Positions 53,636-62,592 of a DNA stretch of 64,000 nucleotides are shown one piece after another. Source of the stretch: Bifidobacterium apousia (GTDB lineage: Bacteria; Actinomycetota; Actinomycetes; Actinomycetales; Bifidobacteriaceae); assembly GCF_007559275.1 (NCBI RefSeq), contig NZ_VMHK01000001.1:558001-622000 (forward strand), written 5' to 3'. The position numbers and the translations under genes were made by a program. Below the pieces are notes generated by a model. The model did no database searches. It was not told the origin of the DNA and worked only from the letters and a program-made list of their open reading frames with translations. Positions within the stretch are counted from its first letter, which is position 1; every line of letters begins with the position of its first letter.

Positions 53636-54925
53636 GTGTCTACAGCACGGTTGTCCATCGGTTCCGACCAGGTTGATTTGCCGTTGGTTCGCGCCACCGA
53701 GGGGCCCGACGGCATTCTGGTCTCCTCCCTGCGCAATGACGGCTGGGTCACGCTCGATCCCGGCTTCCAGACCACAGCTCAGTGCGTTTCGGGAATTACC
53801 TTCATTGACGGCAAGCGGTCCATACTGCGCTACAGGGGCTATGCCATAGAGGACTTGTGCGCCCAGTCCAATTTTCTCGAAGTGGCCTGGCTGCTGTCCC
53901 ATGGCGAACTGCCTGATGCCGAGCAGTACCAGCGGTTCCGCAGCCATGTCCTGGGTTACACGGTCGTGGGTGAGGACTTCCGCCATCTGCTCTCGTCCTT
54001 CCCCCGCCAGGCTCACCCCATGAGTGTGCTGGCCGCAGCGGTCAACGCACTTGCAGGCTTTCATCCTGACACCTGCAATGTTGATGATCCTGATCAGCTG
54101 GAGGAGGCCAGCGCCATCATCATGGCCAAGGTGCGCACCATCGTCTCCCTGATCCACCGTCGTCGCCGCGACCAGCCTCTGCTCTACCCGGACAGAACCT
54201 GGGGCTATGTGGAGGACTTCCTGCGGATGAGCTTCGCCATGCCCTACCAGCCTTATCAGGCCGATCCTCTCAGGGTGCAAGCCTTGGACAAGCTCCTGAT
54301 CATCCATGCCGACCATGAGCAGAACTGCTCCACCTCAGTGGTGAGGATTGCCGGCTCGGCCCGGGCCAACCTGTATTCTGCGGTGGCCGCCGGCATCAAC
54401 ACTCTGTCAGGCCCCCTGCACGGCGGCGCCAACGAGGCCGTGCTGCGCCAGCTGAAGAACATACGGGATTCCGGACTGGGCGTACGAGGCTATGTGGACC
54501 AGGCCAAGAACGAGGGGCGGAAAATCGCGGGTCTGGGCCACCGGGTCTATAAGTCCTATGACCCGCGCGCGGCAATAGCCAAGCAGTGGCTCTACAAGCT
54601 CATGGACGAGCCCGACCAGGACAGGAACGCCGAGGATGCAGAGCTCTTCGACGTGGCCCTCCAGCTGGAGGACCTGGCCCTGCATGACGACTACTTCGTC
54701 GAGCGGCACCTGTATCCCAACGTGGATTTTTACACCGGGCTCATCTACCGCGCCATCGGCTTCGACCCGGAGATGTTCACCACGCTCTTCGCCTTGGGTC
54801 GCATCCCCGGATGGATCGCCCAGTACCGGGAGATGCTGGACGATCCTGACACGAAAATAGGTCGACCCAGGCAGGTCTATACCGGTCAGGGGCCACGCGA
54901 CTACCTGCCTATAGAAGAGCGCTGA
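53636..54925 (+). CDS. gltA: Citrate synthase (type II)
   Basis: The enzyme condenses oxaloacetate and acetyl-CoA. The 429-residue protein has the type II features: a short N-terminal beta domain (GSDQVDLPLVRATEG, LDPGFQTTAQCVSGITFIDG in part), His in HADHEQNCSTS, the second His in GPLHGGANE, GHRVYKSYDPRA and the Asp in YPNVDFYTG. Bifidobacteria have only a partial citric acid cycle, used to make 2-oxoglutarate for glutamate. AGGAGG six bases before the GTG at 53636 decides the start; a GTG at 53633 is too close. Confidence 0.95.
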   Translation: MSTARLSIGSDQVDLPLVRATEGPDGILVSSLRNDGWVTLDPGFQTTAQCVSGITFIDGKRSILRYRGYAIEDLCAQSNFLEVAWLLSHGELPDAEQYQRFRSHVLGYTVVGEDFRHLLSSFPRQAHPMSVLAAAVNALAGFHPDTCNVDDPDQLEEASAIIMAKVRTIVSLIHRRRRDQPLLYPDRTWGYVEDFLRMSFAMPYQPYQADPLRVQALDKLLIIHADHEQNCSTSVVRIAGSARANLYSAVAAGINTLSGPLHGGANEAVLRQLKNIRDSGLGVRGYVDQAKNEGRKIAGLGHRVYKSYDPRAAIAKQWLYKLMDEPDQDRNAEDAELFDVALQLEDLALHDDYFVERHLYPNVDFYTGLIYRAIGFDPEMFTTLFALGRIPGWIAQYREMLDDPDTKIGRPRQVYTGQGPRDYLPIEER

Positions 54926-54944
54926 GTCTTATGACCGCCTGGGT

Positions 54945-55904
54945 TCAGTTGGCGTGCAGTCGTTCGTTCAGCTCGATCCCCTTCTTGCGGGGCAGGGCTC
55001 TGACCTGGCCCGTGCGGGAGTCGCGGATGAAGAGCAGATGATCCCGTCCGCTGAGTGCTGCCCCCTTGACCTCCTCGTCGCCCAGGCCGATCTTGGTGCC
55101 GGCGGTGACATAGAGCCCGGCTTCAACCACGCAGTCGTCGCCTAGGGAGATGCCGATGCCGGCGTTGGCTCCCAGCAAGGAGTGCTGACCAATGGAGACC
55201 CGGTGGCGGCCTCCTCCGGACAGGGTGCCCATGATGGAGGCTCCGCCACCGATGTCCGAACCGTCGCCGACCACGACTCCCTGGGAGATCCGTCCTTCGA
55301 CCATGGAGTGGCCCAGCGTGCCAGCGTTGAAGTTGACGAAGCCCTCGTGCATGACTGTCGTTCCCGGCGCCAGATAGGCGCCGAGCCGAATCCGGTCGGC
55401 GTTGCCGATGCGTACACCCTCGGGAACCACATAATCCACCATGCGGGGGAACTTGTCCACGCTCAGCACCGTTACCTGTGTCACCGGGATGCCTGGCATG
55501 GACCGGCTGGTTGCGGCCATGACCGCTGACCGGCGCAGGGCGAAGTCCTCCACGGCAAAGGGTCCGTAGTTGGTCCAGACCACCGTGTTGAGCTGTTCGA
55601 AGATCCCATCCAGGTTCATGCTGTTGGGAAGGCTCAGGCGCATGCTGAGCAGATGAAGCCGCAGATAGGCATCGGCGGCATTGGCTATTGGGCCATCCAA
55701 ATCGGCCACGGTGAAGACCGGAACCTTTCGGATGCCGCGGGCGTCGGGCTGGTTGTTGACCTGGTCGCCAAAGTCGTGGTTGGGACGGTTGGCCGGGGTC
55801 GGCGGTGTCGAGATCTCGGCCTTGGGGTACCAGGTGTCCAGGGTCCGGCCCTGCTCGTCCTGGCTGGCCAAGCCCCAACCCCATGCGGTGCGTGCTGTGC
55901 TCAT
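54945..55904 (-). CDS. dapD: Tetrahydrodipicolinate N-succinyltransferase (actinobacterial type)
   Basis: The enzyme succinylates tetrahydrodipicolinate in the lysine/diaminopimelate pathway. The 319-residue protein matches the actinobacterial DapD group: a mixed N-terminal domain, then a left-handed beta-helix of hexapeptide repeats ([22 protein letters not shown] in part, [16 protein letters not shown]), and the C-terminal strand. The conserved region [13 protein letters not shown] and the GGGR turn are present. GGAGGAACG precedes the ATG. It is convergent with gltA, with only 20 bases between stops. Confidence 0.93.
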   Translation of the reverse strand: MSTARTAWGWGLASQDEQGRTLDTWYPKAEISTPPTPANRPNHDFGDQVNNQPDARGIRKVPVFTVADLDGPIANAADAYLRLHLLSMRLSLPNSMNLDGIFEQLNTVVWTNYGPFAVEDFALRRSAVMAATSRSMPGIPVTQVTVLSVDKFPRMVDYVVPEGVRIGNADRIRLGAYLAPGTTVMHEGFVNFNAGTLGHSMVEGRISQGVVVGDGSDIGGGASIMGTLSGGGRHRVSIGQHSLLGANAGIGISLGDDCVVEAGLYVTAGTKIGLGDEEVKGAALSGRDHLLFIRDSRTGQVRALPRKKGIELNERLHAN

Positions 55905-56036
55905 CGTTCCTCCTTCAGGCTGTGCAGTCGTATTGTCATAGGTTGTCTTACAGGATAAACCGGTCGATGCTCAAACAGCGATGGTCCGTCCGACAGTCGG
56001 GTCTGGATGGTCGCCAGCCAGGTCCCAGCCGGTAGG

Positions 56037-56042
56037 TAAAAT
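56037..56042 (+). promoter_or_regulatory. -10 hexamer upstream of a 43-codon gene
   Basis: TAAAAT is followed by eight bases and the ATG at 56051. No ribosome binding site lies between, so the mRNA may be leaderless. Confidence 0.4.
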
Positions 56043-56050
56043 TATCAATC

Positions 56051-56182
56051 ATGAGTGCCTACAGTCATGAGCGCGAGCGCCGGGAACGTCGGCGCCGCAA
56101 CACAGCCAGGGCGGTCTGCCTGGTCATTGCCGTGGCTTTGCTGGCCAGTCTTGTCATTCCCGCCATCTTCAGCGGCCTTTGA
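56051..56182 (+). CDS. Small single-pass membrane protein (43 residues)
   Basis: The frame encodes MSAYSHERERRERRRRNTAR followed by one hydrophobic segment (VCLVIAVALLASLVIPAIF) and ends with TGA at 56180. The layout of a highly charged, Arg-rich N-terminus and one membrane helix of about 20 residues is typical of real small membrane proteins and unlike chance frames in this DNA. A good -10 hexamer sits just upstream. It lies 107 bases before prfB on the same strand. I recognise no family; function is unknown. Confidence 0.6.
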   Translation: MSAYSHERERRERRRRNTARAVCLVIAVALLASLVIPAIFSGL

Positions 56183-56289
56183 CCCGGTCCGTCCGGTCGG
56201 CGGGAATCCGGCCGTCACAGTCAAAGGCAAATGGGAATGAAGACGGCGACCGACTCGCGTGGAGCCGGTCTGGAAAGCGGTGAGACGGT

Positions 56290-57423
56290 ATGGCAGAGAT
56301 GGATTTTGCCCAAGCATTGGATCAGGCCAAGGCCAAGTACGAGATGATTTCCAAGGCGCTGGACCCGGAGGGTTTGCGCTCGCGGATTGCTGATCTGGAG
56401 CGTCAGGCCAGCGCGCCCGGACTCTGGGATGATCAGGAGAATGCCCAGAAGGTGACCAGCAGGCTCTCGGCCCTGCAATCCCAGCTCAAGCATCTGGAGT
56501 CCGCATCCTCCCGGCTGGAGGATGTCCAGGCTCTGGAGGAGCTGGGCCAGGAGGAGCATGACCAGGACACCCTGGTGGAGGCCCGCAAGGAGATCGACTC
56601 CTTGAGGTCCGACCTGGCTGACATGGAGATCCAGACCCTGCTGGACGGGGAGTATGACGAGCGCGCCGCCGTGGTCACTATCCGCTCTGGCGCCGGCGGG
56701 GTGGACGCAGCTGACTGGGCCCAAATGCTCCTGCGCATGTACATGAGGTGGGCTGAGCGGCACGGCTTCTCCACCAAGGTCATGGATACCTCCTATGCAG
56801 AGGAGGCCGGCATCAAGTCAGCCACCTTCCAGGTGGATGCCCCCTACGCCTACGGTCGGCTGTCGGTGGAGGGCGGCACCCATCGTCTGGTGCGGATCTC
56901 GCCCTTTGACAACCAGGGCCGACGGCAGACCTCTTTCGCCGCCGTCGAGGTCATCCCCCTGGTGGAGCCAACCGACCACATCGACATCCCCGATTCGGAT
57001 ATCCGAGTGGATACCTACTGCTCTTCCGGCCCCGGCGGCCAGGGTGTCAACACGACCTATTCGGCCGTGCGTATCACTCATTTGCCGACCAATATCGTGG
57101 TCACCATGCAGGATGAGCGCAGCCAGATCCAGAACCGTGCGGCTGCCATGGCCGTTCTGCAGTCCCGTCTGCTGGTGCTGCGGCACGAAGAGGAGGCCAA
57201 GAAGAAGAAAGAGCTGGCCGGCGACATCAAGGCCAGCTGGGGGGACCAGATGCGCTCATATGTGCTGCATCCCTACCAGATGGTCAAGGATCTGCGCACC
57301 GGATACGAGACCTCTGACACCCAGGGCGTTTTCGACGGCAACATCGATGCCTTCATAGAGGCCGGCATCCGCTGGCGGCATCAGCAGCGGGTTCAGGCCC
57401 GTGAGGAGGAAGCCAGCAAATAA
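56290..57423 (+). CDS. prfB: Peptide chain release factor 2
   Basis: RF2 ends translation at UGA and UAA. The 377-residue protein has the SPF recognition tripeptide in [16 protein letters not shown] and the catalytic GGQ at 249-251 in [12 protein letters not shown]. The frame is continuous from the ATG, so the programmed +1 frameshift found in E. coli and many other bacteria is absent, as is normal in actinobacteria. The ribosome binding site is weak. It is followed by ftsE as in other actinobacteria (prfB-ftsE-ftsX-smpB order). Confidence 0.96.
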   Translation: MAEMDFAQALDQAKAKYEMISKALDPEGLRSRIADLERQASAPGLWDDQENAQKVTSRLSALQSQLKHLESASSRLEDVQALEELGQEEHDQDTLVEARKEIDSLRSDLADMEIQTLLDGEYDERAAVVTIRSGAGGVDAADWAQMLLRMYMRWAERHGFSTKVMDTSYAEEAGIKSATFQVDAPYAYGRLSVEGGTHRLVRISPFDNQGRRQTSFAAVEVIPLVEPTDHIDIPDSDIRVDTYCSSGPGGQGVNTTYSAVRITHLPTNIVVTMQDERSQIQNRAAAMAVLQSRLLVLRHEEEAKKKKELAGDIKASWGDQMRSYVLHPYQMVKDLRTGYETSDTQGVFDGNIDAFIEAGIRWRHQQRVQAREEEASK

Positions 57424-57520
57424 CCCTGCGCTCGGCCTCTTCCGGGTCGGTGTTTCATGAGCGTGTGGTGTCGGTCTTCTTGATAGCCTCTGTAGGGGAA
57501 TACCGAGGAACGGAGAGTCA

Positions 57521-59335
57521 ATGGCGTTGATTTCGCTCAAGGACGTGACCAAGATCTACCCCAAGGGGTCCCGTCCCGCCTTGGATGACATCAGCCTGGA
57601 TGTCGATCGTGGGGATTTTGTCTTCCTTGTGGGCGCCAGCGGGTCGGGCAAGACCACCCTGCTTCGCCTGCTTCTGCGCGAGGAGGAGGCCACCGAGGGG
57701 GAGATCCGTGTGGCCGGCAACGACCTGCGACGTCTGCGCAATCGTGAGATTCCCGGGTATCGGCGCTCCATCGGCTTTGTGTTCCAGGATTACAAGCTGC
57801 TCAACAACAAGACCGTATGGCAGAATGTGGCCTTCACGCTGGAAGTCATCGGCGCTCGCCGGTCCACCATCAAGACTCTGGTGCCTCAGGTGCTCAAGAC
57901 CGTGGGGCTGACGGGCAAGGAGCAAAACTACCCGCACGAGCTTTCCGGCGGCGAGGCGCAAAGGGTGGCTTTGGCCCGCGCCTACGTCAATAATCCGGAA
58001 ATCCTGCTGGCTGACGAGCCCACAGGCAATCTAGATCCCACAACCTCCCTGGGCATTATGGAGGTTCTGGATGCCATCAACCGGACCGGCACCACCGTGG
58101 TCATGGCCACCCACAACGAGGAGATCGTCAACTCCATGCGCAAGCGGGTGGTGGAGCTGCATACGGGTCGGATCATGCGCGACGAGGCCCACGGTTCCTA
58201 CGATTCTTCGCGCTTCTTCCCCGATGCCGAGGTTGCGGCGCGCTCCCATCATGCCATCGGGGATCCCGCCGACGGCGATGCCCTGGACCGTGCTCGTGAG
58301 GTTGGTGTTGGAGGGCGCCGTCCGGTGCAGGTTGTCGTGCAGGATGGGAATAGCTCGGCTACCGAACCCATCGCGGATGGAACCAAGGGGGCCAAGCAGG
58401 TGGTCCAGGCGGCGGCACAGGCCGTCGACCAGGGTCAGTATGGCGATGAGGGAATCGCACGGCTGGCCAAGTCCATGCATTCGGGGAGAACAGGACGTTA
58501 TGGGCAGGTCTTCACCTCGGTGGAGGACACCCTGACCTGGGGGAAGGGCCTGGGCAGTCTTGAGTCTGCGCAGGAAGATTCCAGTCAGCATGGAGAAGCC
58601 TCTGCGGGGCAGCCCGATCGGAAGGCCGACTCCGATTCTGACGAACGATTCCGCAGACCTGCACCGGTGTCTCAGGGCAGCCAGGATCGACCGGGTCAGT
58701 CGAGTGAAGGTTCCGGTGACAAAGACCAGGGCAAGGCAGGAATTGATCGCGCCGAATCCGGGAATCGTCCCCAAGCAGAACCTGCAGAACCTGCAGAACC
58801 TGCAGCCTCCAGGAAGTCTCGGAAGTCCGCTCGTGGTTCGGAAGCTGCTCCGCGGCCCGAAGATGCGGGCAGTCAAGAGCAGGATAGGAACCCAGGTCGT
58901 GACCGCAAGGGTCTCGCGCATGACGATCACAATCATGACCATGGTCAAGGCGGGCCCAAGAAAGATGACAAAGTCAAAAACCGCCAACCGTTGAAGGAAT
59001 CCTCTGCTGAGGCTTCTGATCGTGAACAACAGTTCAAGAGGCCCGATGTATCCAGCCCAGCCCAACCGACCGGCGAATCCGGTCAGGCTGCGGTCCGCAT
59101 GAAGCAGGACGGCGCGCAATCCTCAAAAGCACCCTCCGGCAAGAGCAGGACCAGTAAAAAGGACTCGACGAATGAAATAGATCATGATGTTGAGTCTTAC
59201 GGTGCCGAGTCCATGGGGGCCCCGCCGGCCCCGCCCGCTCCCCCTGAAGCCCCCAAGGCGGCCAGGAAGCCCCAGCAAAAGAGCGGAGCACAGGCTCGGG
59301 ACGAGCGTCATGACAAGAAGAAGGCGGCACGATGA
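57521..59335 (+). CDS. ftsE: Cell division ATP-binding protein FtsE with a long C-terminal extension
   Basis: FtsE with FtsX couples ATP hydrolysis to septal wall hydrolases. Residues 1-225 are a standard FtsE: Walker A GASGSGKT (38-45), Q-loop FVFQDYKLL, signature LSGGEAQR, Walker B ILLADEPTGNLD and switch HNEE. About 380 further residues follow that FtsE does not normally have. They are hydrophilic, rich in Gln, Ser, Asp, Glu, Lys and Pro, with a 9-base repeat giving EPAEPAEPA, and look disordered. The frame runs without stops into the ATGA overlap with ftsX, so the extension is genuine. Confidence 0.93.
   Translation: MALISLKDVTKIYPKGSRPALDDISLDVDRGDFVFLVGASGSGKTTLLRLLLREEEATEGEIRVAGNDLRRLRNREIPGYRRSIGFVFQDYKLLNNKTVWQNVAFTLEVIGARRSTIKTLVPQVLKTVGLTGKEQNYPHELSGGEAQRVALARAYVNNPEILLADEPTGNLDPTTSLGIMEVLDAINRTGTTVVMATHNEEIVNSMRKRVVELHTGRIMRDEAHGSYDSSRFFPDAEVAARSHHAIGDPADGDALDRAREVGVGGRRPVQVVVQDGNSSATEPIADGTKGAKQVVQAAAQAVDQGQYGDEGIARLAKSMHSGRTGRYGQVFTSVEDTLTWGKGLGSLESAQEDSSQHGEASAGQPDRKADSDSDERFRRPAPVSQGSQDRPGQSSEGSGDKDQGKAGIDRAESGNRPQAEPAEPAEPAASRKSRKSARGSEAAPRPEDAGSQEQDRNPGRDRKGLAHDDHNHDHGQGGPKKDDKVKNRQPLKESSAEASDREQQFKRPDVSSPAQPTGESGQAAVRMKQDGAQSSKAPSGKSRTSKKDSTNEIDHDVESYGAESMGAPPAPPAPPEAPKAARKPQQKSGAQARDERHDKKKAAR
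58775..58807 (+). repeat. Tandem 9-base repeat inside ftsE
   Basis: GCAGAACCT is repeated three times and followed by GCAGCCT, encoding AEP units in the C-terminal extension. It is a likely site of slippage that changes the number of AEP units in steps of three residues without a frameshift. Confidence 0.8.
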
Positions 59336-60255
59336 GACTGCGGTTCATCCTTTCCAGCACCTGGGACAACCTGCGGCGCAACGGTTCCATGATCCTCTCG
59401 GTCATGCTGGTCACGTTCATCTCCTTCCTCTTCATCGGCGCATCGGGACTCATGCAGGCCCAGATCAGCAAGGCCAAGGGGGACTGGTACGACCAAGTAG
59501 AGGTAGTGGTCTGGCTATGCCCGGACGGTGCCAGCCAGGCGGCATCCTGCGCGACCGGCAAGGCGCCCACCAACGACGAGATCGTCAAGCTGGAGAACAC
59601 CATCAATACTGAGCTGCGCGACTCTGTGGCAAAAATCACCTACCAGAGCCGGGAGGACTTCTTCAAGAACACCTTCCTCAAGCAGTACCCCAACGGCACA
59701 TATGAGGGAAGGACCATGACCGCAGCGGACATGCAGGCCTCCCTGCGTCTCAAGCTCAAGGATCCAACCAAGTACCAGGTGGTCTCCGAGGTGCTGTCCG
59801 GACGCGACGGCGTAGAGGAGGTGTCCGACCAGCGCCAGATATTCGATCCGGTCTTCAAGATCCTCAACAGGGCTACGGCAGTCACCCTGGTTCTGGCCGT
59901 AGTCATGGTGATCGTGGCCATCCTGCTGACTGGCACCACCATCAGGATGAGCGCCGCCTCGCGTCGCAACGAGACCGAGATCATGAGACTGGTGGGAGCC
60001 TCCAACTGGACCATACGGCTGCCCTTCATCCTGGAGGGCGTGGTGGCATCCTTGCTGGGGTCTCTTCTGGCTGTCGGCGCTCTGAGCGCCATCGTCAAGC
60101 TTTTCATCACGGATTGGCTGGCCCGGACGGTCCAGTGGATGCCCTACGTGGACCAGTCCACGGTCCTGCTCATGGCCCCGGCGTTGATCCTGGGGGCCAT
60201 GCTCTTGTCCGCATTGGCCTCTTCCATCTCCCTGCGGCGGTATCTGAGGATCTGA
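59332..60255 (+). CDS. ftsX: Cell division protein FtsX
   Basis: FtsX is the membrane partner of FtsE and passes its conformational change to wall hydrolases. The 307-residue protein has a cytoplasmic N-terminus, a first helix (about 22-42), an extracellular loop of about 130 residues containing a Cys pair (CPDGASQAASC), then three helices in the last third with the FtsX motif ATAVTLVLAVVMVIVAILL (in part) and RRNETEIMRLVGASNW. The start overlaps the ftsE stop (ATGA). The next gene is the likely hydrolase partner. Confidence 0.95.
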   Translation: MRLRFILSSTWDNLRRNGSMILSVMLVTFISFLFIGASGLMQAQISKAKGDWYDQVEVVVWLCPDGASQAASCATGKAPTNDEIVKLENTINTELRDSVAKITYQSREDFFKNTFLKQYPNGTYEGRTMTAADMQASLRLKLKDPTKYQVVSEVLSGRDGVEEVSDQRQIFDPVFKILNRATAVTLVLAVVMVIVAILLTGTTIRMSAASRRNETEIMRLVGASNWTIRLPFILEGVVASLLGSLLAVGALSAIVKLFITDWLARTVQWMPYVDQSTVLLMAPALILGAMLLSALASSISLRRYLRI

Positions 60256-60343
60256 TCCGCAGCGACGGGCCGGGTTGACCTTATGGGCACGAACTCTGCC
60301 ATAATGATGACTAGCATGGATAAGTGATAGTGAGGACTTGACC

Positions 60344-61732
60344 ATGAATCGTACGAAGCACTTGGAAGCCATCTGCGGCCTGGTGGGGTCGTTGGCCATG
60401 ATGCTGGGCGGTGGGATCCTGGGGTTGACGGTGGCCCCTGCGCCGGCCCGGGCCGATTGGAGTAGCTATCAGCAGAAGGTGCAGAGCCATGAGGCTCTGA
60501 AGAACAAACTGGCAGGTGTCAACAGCCAGCTGGCCGACCAGATTCTCAGCCTCAACGATCTGACAGCCAACCAGATCCCGGCGGCTCAGCAGAGCGCTGT
60601 CGAAGCTCAGCAGCAGGCCGAGCAGGCCGACAGTCTGGTTCAGGCCACCAACGACCGACTGCAGGCGGCCCGCAAGGATCGTGCCGACCTGGAGGCCAAG
60701 ATCCGTCAGACCGGCATCGACTATGACGATGCCAAGGCCGGTGTGGCGCAGATGGCGAGAAAAAGCTTCCACGGCTCTGAGGCTTCCCAGGTCATGGATG
60801 TGGTGACCAAGTCCTCCAGCACCAAGGACTTTGTGGACAAGATGCAGTCCGATGCAGCCGTGACCCGATCCGAGGCCAACACAGCCAATGATGCCGCCAA
60901 CACCCTCAATTCGTCCATGAATCGCAAGCAGCGTCTCGAGGCCATCGAGGAGCAGATCAGCACATTGAAGGCCAAGGCCGACCAGCAGCAGGCGGCAGCT
61001 CAACAGGCGGCAGCCGCGGCGCAGGCCAAGCAGGACAGTCTGCAGGCCTTGCGCGACCAGGGAACTGCAGCACGCAAGCAGCTGGAGGGGCAGAAGGCTG
61101 CCCTGACCACCCAGTCAGCCCGTGAGGCCGCTGACATCGTGGCCACCGAGTCGATGATCGATTCCCTCAACACAGGCAATGCCGGCGGCGGTGCAGATCC
61201 CCATGCCGGCGGCGCCCAGCAGGTCGGCGGTGGCGGCTCCGCACCATCGCCGGCTCCGCAGCCGGCTCCGCCGAGCAACGGGGGCGGTGGAGGTGCCTCC
61301 GGTATGAATTACGGGGTACCTGGCAGCTGTCCTGAGGGTTCTGGGTTCTGCTACGGCCATCCCACCGGCAACTCGGTGGGCGGCAGCGCTTATCCCCCCC
61401 GTCAGTGCACCCTCTGGGCCTACATCCGCCGCTCGCAGCTGTCCCTTCCTGTGGGATCCTACATGGGCAACGGGGCTGACTGGGCCAATACCGCACGCAG
61501 TCTGGGCTACTTGGTCAACAACACTCCACACGTCGGAGCCGCCATGGTCTTCGCCCGTGGCCAGCGTGTCGGTTACTGGAACGCCGACTGGACCTATGGT
61601 CATGTGGCCGTGGTCGAGCGGGTCAACGGGGACGGGTCCGTGCTCATCTCCGAGGGAGGCACCGGATTTGCCTCGTTCCCTGCCTATGAGACGGTTTACG
61701 GGGCTGGCAACTACCAGTACATTCATTACTGA
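60344..61732 (+). CDS. Secreted coiled-coil CHAP peptidoglycan hydrolase (PcsB-like, probable FtsEX partner)
   Basis: The 462-residue protein has a signal peptide (cleavage near APARA, about residue 36), a long coiled coil at about 40-265 rich in Ala, Gln and Glu, a Gly/Pro/Ser-rich linker (about 283-315), and a C-terminal CHAP domain with Cys355 in QCTLWAYIRR and His420 in YGHVAVVER. This is the layout of streptococcal PcsB, whose coiled coil binds FtsX and keeps the enzyme inactive until FtsEX acts. Its place directly after ftsEX supports the same role. GAGGA eight bases before 60344 supports that ATG over a TTG at 60338. Confidence 0.92.
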   Translation: MNRTKHLEAICGLVGSLAMMLGGGILGLTVAPAPARADWSSYQQKVQSHEALKNKLAGVNSQLADQILSLNDLTANQIPAAQQSAVEAQQQAEQADSLVQATNDRLQAARKDRADLEAKIRQTGIDYDDAKAGVAQMARKSFHGSEASQVMDVVTKSSSTKDFVDKMQSDAAVTRSEANTANDAANTLNSSMNRKQRLEAIEEQISTLKAKADQQQAAAQQAAAAAQAKQDSLQALRDQGTAARKQLEGQKAALTTQSAREAADIVATESMIDSLNTGNAGGGADPHAGGAQQVGGGGSAPSPAPQPAPPSNGGGGGASGMNYGVPGSCPEGSGFCYGHPTGNSVGGSAYPPRQCTLWAYIRRSQLSLPVGSYMGNGADWANTARSLGYLVNNTPHVGAAMVFARGQRVGYWNADWTYGHVAVVERVNGDGSVLISEGGTGFASFPAYETVYGAGNYQYIHY

Positions 61733-61825
61733 CATCGAAGCGGACCAGGTCCGCCACCTGGGACGCCACTCCTAGCCGTCCGGCCTACCAGGCGACATGA
61801 TCGGCATGGTCCGGAGGAGGACATC

Positions 61826-62302
61826 ATGGCTAAGGAGACTGGCACGTCGATGATTGCCCAGAATCGCAGGGCCCGTCATGACTACCAGATCGAGGATCGG
61901 TATGAGGCAGGCATCGCCCTGACCGGGACTGAGGTCAAGTCCTTGCGCGAGGGGCGGGCCTCCCTGGCCGAGTCATTCGTCAGCATCGACCGTCGGCACG
62001 AGGTCTGGCTGGAGAACGCGAATATCCCTGAATATCTCAACGGCACCTGGAACAATCATGCCCCCAAGCGCAAGCGCAAGCTGCTTCTGCATGCCAAGCA
62101 GATCATTCGCCTGGAGCGGCAGATTCAGGCCAAGGGCTACACCATCGTCCCACTGAGCTTGTATTTCAAGGATGGCAGAGTCAAGGTGGAGATCGCCGTG
62201 GCAAGGGGCAAACGTGAGTATGACAAGCGTCAGTCCCTGCGGGAGGAACAGGACCGCCGTGAGGCCCAAAGGGCCATGCGCTACCGGAACCGTCGGGGCT
62301 GA
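61826..62302 (+). CDS. smpB: SsrA-binding protein
   Basis: SmpB carries tmRNA to stalled ribosomes for trans-translation. The 158-residue protein has the OB-fold core AQNRRARHDYQIEDRYEAGI and LTGTEVKSLREGR, and the basic C-terminal tail KREYDKRQ...RRG that enters the mRNA channel. GGAGGAGG lies upstream of the ATG. The ssrA gene, often near smpB, is not seen in this window. Confidence 0.96.
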   Translation: MAKETGTSMIAQNRRARHDYQIEDRYEAGIALTGTEVKSLREGRASLAESFVSIDRRHEVWLENANIPEYLNGTWNNHAPKRKRKLLLHAKQIIRLERQIQAKGYTIVPLSLYFKDGRVKVEIAVARGKREYDKRQSLREEQDRREAQRAMRYRNRRG

Positions 62303-62501
62303 GATACGTGCTTATGCACTTTCCGATGCTCAGATGACTCTTGGATAGGGACGGTCGTCTGGCTGATATTCCCTTGCACTATGCAGGTCGACACGCCCGG
62401 GGCTAAGGCGATTGGCGGTGTTCTATAAGGTCCTGAAGCTTGATCTGGAGCCAAATTCCGCCCTGCAGAGCAAACCGCAATGGAAGACCAACAGTCAGCC
62501 G

Positions 62502-62540
62502 CGTGCATAAAAATACAAATGTGTGCATAATAGTGCATGT
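62502..62540 (+). promoter_or_regulatory. Tandem ARG-box-like sites upstream of the amino-acid transporter
   Basis: Two similar elements, CGTGCATAAAAATACAAA (62502-62519) and GTGCATAATAGTGCATGT (62523-62540), each resemble the 18-base ArgR operator (TGCAT half sites around an A/T core). They begin about 21 bases apart with three bases between, the normal tandem arrangement for an ArgR hexamer. CATAAT within the second box could be the -10, so binding would block transcription. Confidence 0.6.
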
Positions 62541-62592
62541 CGATCAAGGGACACGGAGGGTCGCCTCGGGGCGGTCCGGAAGAGGAGAAGAC

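Noticed and set aside
56290-56380. Programmed +1 frameshift in prfB
   Set aside because: The frame is continuous from the ATG; there is no in-frame TGA after the CTTTGA-type slippery site, as expected for actinobacteria.
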